From NCBI RefSeq assembly GCF_011075055.1, contig NC_058148.1, positions 2,003,322 to 2,067,321 on the forward strand: a stretch of DNA of 64,000 bases. The letters are read 5' to 3'. The position numbers and the translations under genes were made by a program. The stretch's first letter is position 1. Each line of letters starts with the position of its first letter. The notes beneath the pieces are model-generated. The model was not told the DNA's origin and did not search any database. It was given only the letters and a program-made list of their open reading frames with translations. The DNA comes from Mangifera indica. Taxonomy: Eukaryota > Streptophyta > Magnoliopsida > Sapindales > Anacardiaceae. Positions 56,630 through 64,000 of the stretch are shown one piece after another.

Positions 56630-57144
56630 CACACATATATATATAATAATATATTGAAAAAGTATGTAGATATATATGTTGGAGAGAAAAGTCAATAAAG
56701 GAAACCTTCACCTTTTGCTTTTTCCATCATTCTCTCATCTCTTCCAGAAGAAGGCAGTCTTTTTCCTTTCTTTGTTGCATTTTGTAAGAACAGTGAGTGA
56801 TTTTATGAGGGTTTTGGAAGATAAATAAGGAAAAAAAGAGCCTTGGTAACCAAAATATCTCTTCCTTTTCCCTTTACCGAAGTATATATATATTGGATGC
56901 ATGTTATATGAATATGTTAGTATGTTTTTGTGTTGATTTAAGGTGATTTTGGTGATAAAGGAAACAAAACAAAGAGAAGGGAGCCAACTTGCAAAGATTG
57001 GCTTGAAACAAGGTAAGGGGGTATCAACCTTGATATGTTGCATGTTTTAGGCTTTTGGTTCTTTGGATCTATGTTATAAATGATGATTTTGAAGTTGAAA
57101 AATATTGTTTTGCTATTTGGGATGTCTATGTGTGTGATTTTGTT
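56347..57144 (+). repeat. 3' LTR of gypsy C copy 2, truncated
   Basis: The LTR start carries the ~115-bp tandem duplication seen in the copy 1 3' LTR, and a long TA microsatellite (about 56540-56624). The sequence stops in GTGTGATTTTGTTC and continues as Copia A (AACTTGATATATAC). Confidence 0.87.
56540..56624. repeat. Long (TA)n microsatellite
   Basis: An almost uninterrupted run of TA dinucleotides of about 85 bp within the gypsy C 3' LTR. The equivalent LTRs have only 15-30 bp here. It lengthens a spurious tyrosine/isoleucine frame on the minus strand. Confidence 0.95.
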
Positions 57145-58687
57145 CAACTTGATATATACTATTTGAGGATATTTTGTTATGTTGTATATGTCCCTATTGT
57201 ACCCCTCAATACACAAAAATAGGACTCTAACGTCGTCTAAGAATTTATACAAGATATAATAAACCATACATTATCAGGTATTTGGAACCATTAATAAGTG
57301 ATCTTTTTATTGCACATTTGATAGATTGTCACTTTGATAAAACAACATTCCCACATTTAAGGAAAAAGAAAATGCCCCCTAAAGTTAGGCGTGAATTTAC
57401 TTAGCATTTGCCTATCGTGTCTCATCTAGATCTTCGCACATCCTAAAGTGAAACTAAAGTTCAAAGGATAATGAGTTTACAAATTATTATTAATCAAATG
57501 TCTGATGCATTTGTAGATACTGCAAAAATGACAAGATCACACATATCTGCTGCTAATAGACTAGCAAGAATCAATATGACTACTGAACAATCCATTAAAC
57601 TTATAACTGATCAATCTACTATATACTAGAAGTATGGCAGACCTATTAGATGAAATGATACTATCCCTTGAAAAAAAAGACAAATAATTAAATAAATATA
57701 AATCATGATGATCTTAAAATGATTGAAAGATCTATAATCTCTAATATTCCTCTAGAAAAGGTTATAGTCCCTGAAGAGACTCAAAACCCTGAAGTGGCAT
57801 AAACCCCTAAAAAATAAGAAAGTAAGAATACTAAAATATCTATAAATTAAGCTTCTACACAAGAGATGTGGAACTGTAAAATGATTAACATTGATGTTGT
57901 ATTATCATTCATAATAGTTATTGAAATTATGAATGATAATGATTTTGAACCACGTATTGTAGATGAGTGCCAACAATGACATGATTGGCCTAAATGGGAA
58001 GAAGCGATTTGAGCAAAATTAACTTCACTTATAAAACATCAAATGTTTGGGTTTGTAGTCCCAACACTTAAAAACATCCACCCCGTTAGATATAAATGAG
58101 TATTTGTGAGAAAAATGAAATTGTTAGATATAAAACAATGTTTGCAGGCCAAGGTTTTTCCCTAAGCCTAGGTATAAATTTTGATAGAACATATGCACTT
58201 GCTATGGATATAATCACATTCAAATATTTGATTAGCTTAATAGTTTGTGAAAGACTGGATATGCATCTAATGGATGTGGTTACTACTTGTATAAGAACTT
58301 GGATACTATAATTTACAAGAAACTCCCTAAAAGATTTAAATTGTTTGAAGCAAAAAGAGTTAATCCAAGAGACATATACTCAATTAAGTTAGAAAGATCA
58401 TTATACGGATTTAAACAATTCAAAAAAATGTGGTACAATCGATTCAATGAATATTTGAAAAAAAGACTATGTGAATGACTTTATATGCCCTTATGTTTTT
58501 ATCAAAAAGTTAAAATTGAGATTTGTCATTGTAATAGTTTATGTTGATGTCATAAATTTAATTAAGACTGATGAAGAACTCTAAAAAACTATTTAATACA
58601 TAAAAAAAAAAAAATTTGAGATGAAGGATTTAAGAAGAACATAATATTGTCTTGGCCTATAGATCGAGTACAACTCAAATGGAATAC
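57145..58687 (+). pseudogene. Copia A copy 3: integrase C-part and reverse transcriptase
   Basis: Equivalent to 21948-23491 of copy 1, starting AACTTGATATATACTATTTG. It includes the LEPLTGD-like block and RT RYKTMFAGQGFSLSLGINFD. A small deletion near 58290 (TTGTATAAGAAC) shifts the RT frame, separating MDVVTTCIRTW from KNLDTIIYKKLPKRF. Ends at AATAC (58683-58687). Confidence 0.87.
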
Positions 58688-61116
58688 TATAATATCCTCA
58701 AATATGTTTCAGGGGCAATTACATCTTTTGACTCTGTTTGGAGATATTTCCAATCGTATGTATGTGTTTTTAGATATATATATATATATATAGATATATA
58801 TAAAAAAAAAAACACACACACACACATATATATATAATAATATATTGAAAAAGTATGTAGATATATATGTTGGAGAGAAAAGTCAATAAAGGAAACCTTC
58901 ACCTTTTGCTTTTTCCATCATTCTCTCGTCTCTTCCAGAAGAAGGCAGTCTTCTTCCTTTCTTTGCTACATTTTTTAAGAATAGAGAGTGATTTTAGGAG
59001 GGTTTTGGAAGATAAATAAGGAAAAAAAAAGCCTTGGTAACCAAAATATCTCATCCTTTTCCCTTTACCGATGTATAGATATATTGGATGCATGTTATAT
59101 GAATATGTTAGTATATTTTTGTGTTGATTTAAGGTGATTTTGGTGATAAAGGAAGCAAAACAAAGAGAAGGGAGTCAACTTGCAAAGATTGGCTTGAAAC
59201 AAGGTAAGGGGGTATCAACCTTGATATGTTGCATGTTTTAGGCTTTTGGTTCTTTGGATCTATGTTATAAATGATGATTTTGAAGTTGAGAAATGTTGTT
59301 TTGCTATTTGGGATGTCTATGTGTGTGATTTTGTTCATAGCAGAAAGTTGCATAATATTTACAGTTTTACCACTGAATTCGTCCCACGTTTTGGCTACCT
59401 CATCTAATGAATTATGAGTTCTATTATATCTTGTTGGAAAGCTCTTTGAATCGTCTTTCCAATTATATATAGCTTGTATGAATTAAAGATTATTTGGACT
59501 GTTAAATATTGTATGAACCAAAAGGATTGCTTTACTAAATAAACAGGGGAGAGTTTTTGCCATTGATTTCATCTCACATTTTGACTACCTTAGCTAATGA
59601 ATTATGAGTTCTATTATATGTTGTTGGAAATCTATTTGAATTCTCTTTCCAATGATATATATCTTGTATGAATTAAAGATCATTTGGACTGTAAAATATT
59701 GTATGAACCAAAAGGACTACTTTATTAAATAAACTGGGAAGAGTTTTTGCCAATGATTTCATCTCACGTTTTGACTACCTTAGCTAATGAATTATGAGTA
59801 CTATTATAGCTTGTTGGAAAGCTCTTTGAATTCTCTAGTCAGTGATCTATAGCTTGTATAAATTGGGGATCATTTGTACTGTTAAATATTGTATGAACCA
59901 CAAGGGTTGTTTTACCAAATAAACAGAGGAGTCAGGTTTTTGCCTTTGATTTCATTTCATGTTTTTACTGTCTTATATAATGAATTATGAGTACTATTAT
60001 AGCGTGTTGGAAAGCTCTTTGAATACTCTTTCCAATGATATATAGCTTGTATGAATTAGACACTGTTTGGACTGTGAAATTGTATGAAACATAAGGCTAC
60101 CCTGTCAAATGAACAGGGCTATGAACAATATTTCACAGTTTTGGAAAGGAAAAGAAAGAAAGGAAAGAAAGGAGAGAGAAAAAAAAAGAAGAAGAAAAGA
60201 AAGAAAAACAAGAAAAGGAATTCGGGGCTTAAGATTTAGAGCTCGTTTCAAGAATATGGTTTGGTGAATTATGAATAGATTTAGATAGAAGCAAGATTAG
60301 TAAGATATAAGACACGCATGCATGCTATGAACTATAAGGGGGCACTTTACACTACACCGCCTGTAGTAGGGCATGTCCGCATTAGGACACATTCGTAGTA
60401 GGACATAAACCCCAGTAGGGTCCACTCACAGTAGAGCATGCTAACAGTAGAGTTCAATTCAGATTCAGAAATGGTATAGTGAAAGAAAGAAAGAAAGAGA
60501 GCTCGAGCTCAGAAAAGTGTCAAATCCCTATAGTTAGCTTCCAGAAAGTATCAAATAGACATCAGATAGGACAAAGTATGACCCAAATAGTAAAGAATAA
60601 ACTAGATTATCCCCTCGATTTCTTATAGGGATTGTGAGTGAGGTTGAGTCCTAAGAGTGAGTTAGAACAGGAAAGGAGATAGTTTACTTAATTCTTTCCC
60701 CTTACTAAGTGTTCTTATCACTCACTTCCTTTTCTTTCATGATTGTAGGTACAGGTGATTGAGGTAACTACGAGGCAAGGTTAGGTCAGCGTAGGTAGTT
60801 CCGGTTGGAGCAGGTTATCTCTAGTTTATATTACATGCAACAGTCACATGTTCTTATTGCTTTTGGACTTTTTTGGGATGATTGTATAGTTGTATATGAT
60901 TACTCCATGTTTTCAGATGTTTTCAGATGAGTTTTCATATGAGTATATACATCTTTTGTTCGCTTTCAAATTTTTAGTTTTCTTAGAATACTTTCTAAAT
61001 ACTTTTAGTGATGCGTTCATTTTAAAATATTTTTAAAAGAAAAAAATAGATGCTCTAGATATTAATTCGTAACATTTCTCCTTCAGTGGGTAGTACTTCT
61101 AGGGAGGGATGTTACA
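58688..61116 (+). mobile_element. Solo LTR of gypsy C in Copia A copy 3
   Basis: 2429 bp from TATAATATCCTC to GGATGTTACA, flanked by AATAC on both sides (58683-58687 and 61117-61121). It has the same target as the full gypsy C at 23492-32041, so the internal part was lost by LTR-LTR recombination. It shares the altered start TATAATATCC with the copy 1 5' LTR. Contains the four ~190-bp units, purine tract and GTAGTAGG repeat. Confidence 0.9.
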
Positions 61117-61977
61117 AATACTTATCCATTAATCATCTTATATTGAAAAATTGCTAAAACACTTTACTATTGGTAAGGTTCATCCTTTAAGTACGTCAAT
61201 GGTCATTCAGTCTCTTAATCTAAAGAAGGACTCATTTCTTCATAAAAAAAAAGATGAAAAGATACTTGGTCTTGAAATATCATACCTTAATGTCATTGGA
61301 GCCCTATTATATTTGGCCCAATGCACTAGACCAAATATATCTTTCACAGTGAATTTATTAGCCCAATTTACCTCGTACCAACTCGTCACCACTAGAATGG
61401 AATCAAGCATATATTTCATTACCTATTTGAGATTCTTCTATTTTATCAAATCCTCTAAAAATCCTAGTTTGATTAGAAATGCAAATATTGGCTATCTTTT
61501 TTACCCTTATAAGGGCTACTCGCAAACGAGATATATTTTTACTTATAATAACATAACAATATCATAGAGCTCCACCAAACAGACTTCGGTTGCAATATCT
61601 TCAAATCATTCAGAGATTCTAGCTTTCTATGAAGTTAGCCAAGAATGTTTATAGTTACGGTTTGTCATTCATCATATCTGAAATACATACAATCTTTCTT
61701 TTACAACAAATACTTCTTCCATTTTATATAAAGAGAATGCAAGATATATTGCCCAAATTAGAGGCGGATATATTAAAGGAGACAGAACCAAACATATCTC
61801 TCCGAAGTTCTTTTATACTCACGAATTCTAGTAGAGTCAAAAGATTAATATCAAACAACTACGATCTAATGATAACCTTGCACAATTTGTTTACTAAGAC
61901 AATCTAACATCACCATTTGACAAGTTAGTGTACAACATCAGTATACAGCGACTCAACAAACAACTAAATTAATTATA
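61117..61977 (+). pseudogene. Copia A copy 3 RNase H and pol C-terminus
   Basis: A longer open piece (138 codons, 61151-61567) than in copy 1: FTIGKVHPLSTSMVIQSLNL, IGALLYLAQCTRPNISFTVN, TRMESSIYFITYLRFFYF, NANIGYLFYPYKGYSQTRYI. After a stop (TCATAG) the RNase H continues and a second piece (61629-61907) has TEPNISLRSSFILTNSSRVK and LFTKTI. Equivalent to 32047-32898. Confidence 0.87.
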
Positions 61978-62248
61978 CTATAATTAGGGAAAACATTCAT
62001 CAGGGGGAGCAAATTGTTTAAAATGTGTCACATATTAAACAAAATGTGCACTATACTCTTCTTTCCTTCACTAGGTTTTGTTCTACTAGGTTTTTTTAGT
62101 AAAGTTTTTAATAAGGTAATTTAAGTATGTCCAACCTCACTTTATAAAATATTAAATAATGTTCTTATGCTTTGGTTTTTATCCTATTGAGTTTTTCTTT
62201 AGCAAGGTTAATGTAATTATTTATAAGTGATGGAAATCCAAAGGAGAG
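61978..62248 (+). other. Copia A copy 3 3' untranslated region and polypurine tract
   Basis: Matches 32899-33174, ending AAATCCAAAGGAGAG next to the LTR. Confidence 0.75.
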
Positions 62249-62582
62249 TGATATGAAATGGTGGCATTCCACTTGTTAAAATTAAAAGAAGATTAGGCAT
62301 TGCATTTATCGTCAAAGTCTCTGTTTATGACATTAAGAACAAAATATGTGTGGACATATTTAAGGTAATTAACAGCAAGTCAATATTTTGGGCATATAGG
62401 GTGGTGGATAATGCATATAAATACCCCCTTCCTTTTGTAATATGACCTTCTAAATTTACATAAGGTCTTACTCTCCTCTTAATTCTTCATTCACTTCAAT
62501 TTTCTTTGCATAAATTTTACTCTTCTCTCAATTTTTAATTTAACCCAGTTCTCCCTAAATTATTGTTATTATATTCATAACT
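62249..62582 (+). repeat. 3' LTR of Copia A copy 3
   Basis: Nearly identical to 33175-33508, with the same non-canonical end TTCATAACT and the same flank GTATAGATACC. Confidence 0.87.
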
Positions 62583-63944
62583 GTATAGATACCAACATGC
62601 TTTATTACTATTTTACATCAAATATATAGGAATCAAACTAATGAAAGATTGCAATGCTTTTTTTTTTTGGTAAGTAAATATTGCAATGTTAACGCACATG
62701 ACATCAATATTGTACAACGTGTGACTTACATTTTCTCGTCAAGGTACAAATTTTAAAACACTTTTTCACCCTAAATCACAATTGTTCATCCAGAACGTAA
62801 GTCCATTAAAAGCCTAATGTAATAAGTGCAACACAGTAGTTTTACCATCCAAAATTTTAGAAAAAAAGTAGAAATAATAACACTTCCAAACTCAAATAGT
62901 AACACTTTCAATTTTTATATATTAAGTGTAGAAATTCTACCTGCCACAACAGTCACCCATCCAAACTCAAGTTAACTATACCTACAAACCACCAAAGCCA
63001 AACACATTGGACAAACTGAAACATGGATTTGGGTTGTTGACATGTGAGAATATGTTATTTTAAATTTAAATAGTAAATATTTGTCGATTCATCATATTTT
63101 AAGTGGGACATAGTTATTTGCCTATAATAATATAACAATAATTCTTAAATGTTGGCCCTTTATTTTTAAATACGGGGAAGACTTTTAGACATAATGAATA
63201 CAACAAACTTTTTGCAAATAGAGTGTTCTAAGTCAATGTTCTCTTTTTCAATATTTGTAATGCTACAGTCTCTAATTTTTAGTTTTAATTGAGTATTTAA
63301 ATAATATATTATAATATAATTTTATTTTATTTTATTTTTAATTCAAAATTATCTAATTATATAATAATATATTATTAAAAAATCTAATTCAATACTCAAA
63401 ACTGAGTATAAATAATTTTATTGCTCTCAGTATATGTAATCTTTTCGTAGATCTCTTGTTAACAATCTTAGCTAACTATATTTCAGCTTGTCCACATAAA
63501 AAGAATGATAATATAATATAAAATGTCCGATTTATATCTTGACCCCCTGTTTGAAAACTTTGATGGACTGATTAAATTGGTTTGATGAGGGCCTTATAGT
63601 CATTGTAGTTTGGGTTAACTCATCTAATTCAACTATGAGTTAATCCAGCTAATTTGGCATCCACCATACCATCATACCACAATTTTGTTTGATTATTCAT
63701 TATTCTAATGTTTATCATTTGGTGATACTCAAATCAAATTCAATTTGATAAAGAACATGTATCAAATACCATCCAATCATAATCTTCTTTGGTAAAATAT
63801 TTTTCTATGGTTTATTTAATTTGTCAGTAGTTTGACTGATAGCTCGACCTATCAAGATACATACTAGCCCTTTAATTGGGTCAATCTTCAATCTTGATTT
63901 GAAACATTGATCTCATTATGCACTCTGGTTCAACTTTTCTAATA
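62583..63944. other. Second copy of the 33509-34868 flank
   Basis: Collinear and near-identical, including the 22-bp LINE tail with its ATTGCAATG duplication (about 62647-62687), the AT foldback MITE (about 63270-63410) and the hAT-like fragment (about 63540-63915). Scattered substitutions show that it is a real, slightly diverged duplicate or a second haplotype. No gene seen. Confidence 0.9.
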
Positions 63945-64000
63945 GGGAAATTATAATAAATACCCATTTTACCGCTCTATTAAGTAAAAATGCCTATTTT
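63945..64000 (+). mobile_element. Start of a second MULE copy, running out of the window
   Basis: GGGAAATTATAATAAATACC followed by TTAAGTAAAAATGCCTATTT, matching the MULE left end at 34869 with a few substitutions. Whether this copy lacks the gypsy B insertion cannot be seen here. Confidence 0.75.

Larger units (their letters stand above)
49866..57144 (+). mobile_element. Gypsy C, copy 2, fuller internal region, 3' LTR truncated
   Basis: 5' LTR 49866-51593 begins TGTAATACCC after the AATAC target pentamer. The internal region 51594-56346 keeps gag to chromodomain. The 3' LTR starts at 56347 (TGTAATACCC) and stops after ~798 bp at 57144, where Copia A integrase sequence begins. The 5' LTR is shorter (1728 bp) because a block including the TA microsatellite and leader-like part is deleted near 49935. 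Confidence 0.88.

Noticed and set aside
56259..56711. 150-codon minus-strand frame rich in Tyr-Ile repeats
   Set aside because: Translation of a TA microsatellite within the gypsy C LTR.
1..64000. Host genes, tRNA or rRNA genes
   Set aside because: I looked for tRNA-like T-loops, conserved exon-like frames and GC-rich genes; the only long frames are retroelement gag-pol and MULE transposase. A weak exon in the unassigned AT-rich stretches cannot be excluded without searches.

Overview
The window is nuclear plant DNA, most likely from a dicot. It is AT-rich and consists almost entirely of transposable elements that are nested in, or duplicated with, one another. I found no intact host gene, tRNA, rRNA or CRISPR array. 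Nearly every recognisable protein belongs to a plant element: Ty1/copia, Ty3/gypsy of the chromodomain Tekay/Del type, Mutator-like elements (MULEs), hAT-like elements or L1-type LINEs. I cannot name the species.

Layout. (1) 1-4825: plus-strand 3' end of an old Copia element. It keeps a degraded extra ORF after pol and a 3' LTR (2728-4825) split by a hAT-like element. (2) 5518-16483: a MITE split by a minus-strand Copia element (5846-16291). That Copia holds a 1010-bp MULE in its left LTR (9-bp target duplication TTATAAAAA), a hAT-like element in its reverse transcriptase, a LINE 3' end inside that hAT, and another LINE 3' end in its right LTR. (3) 17447-33508: plus-strand Copia 'A', broken by a solo LTR of gypsy 'B' (19121-20551) and by gypsy 'C' (23492-32041, 5-bp duplication AATAC). 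(4) 33509-34868: flank carrying small MITEs. (5) 34869-46797: a MULE whose first coding exon is split six codons after its ATG by a fairly young gypsy B (36325-45794). An array of ~147-bp tandem units lies upstream of that ATG. (6) 46798-57144: second Copia A copy (5' truncated) with a second, fuller gypsy C. (7) 57145-62582: third partial Copia A copy with a solo LTR of gypsy C. (8) 62583-64000: near-identical repeat of 33509-34930, including the first ~56 bp of the MULE.

Altogether the right two thirds is a tandem segmental duplication, offset by 29,074 bp where measured, that was later rearranged at two illegitimate junctions (46797/46798 and 57144/57145). Gypsy C sits at the same AATAC target in all three Copia A copies, and the two gypsy C 3' LTRs share a private internal duplication. 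Both facts show duplication of an already nested locus rather than repeated insertion.

Other points of interest are the ~147-bp array, a CpG-dense palindromic repeat core inside the small MULE, a shared extra ORF in the first two Copia elements, minisatellites that differ in copy number between LTRs of one element, and stop codons that mostly look like C-to-T decay. No new multi-gene system is evident. Coordinates of element ends were read by eye and may be off by a few bases.
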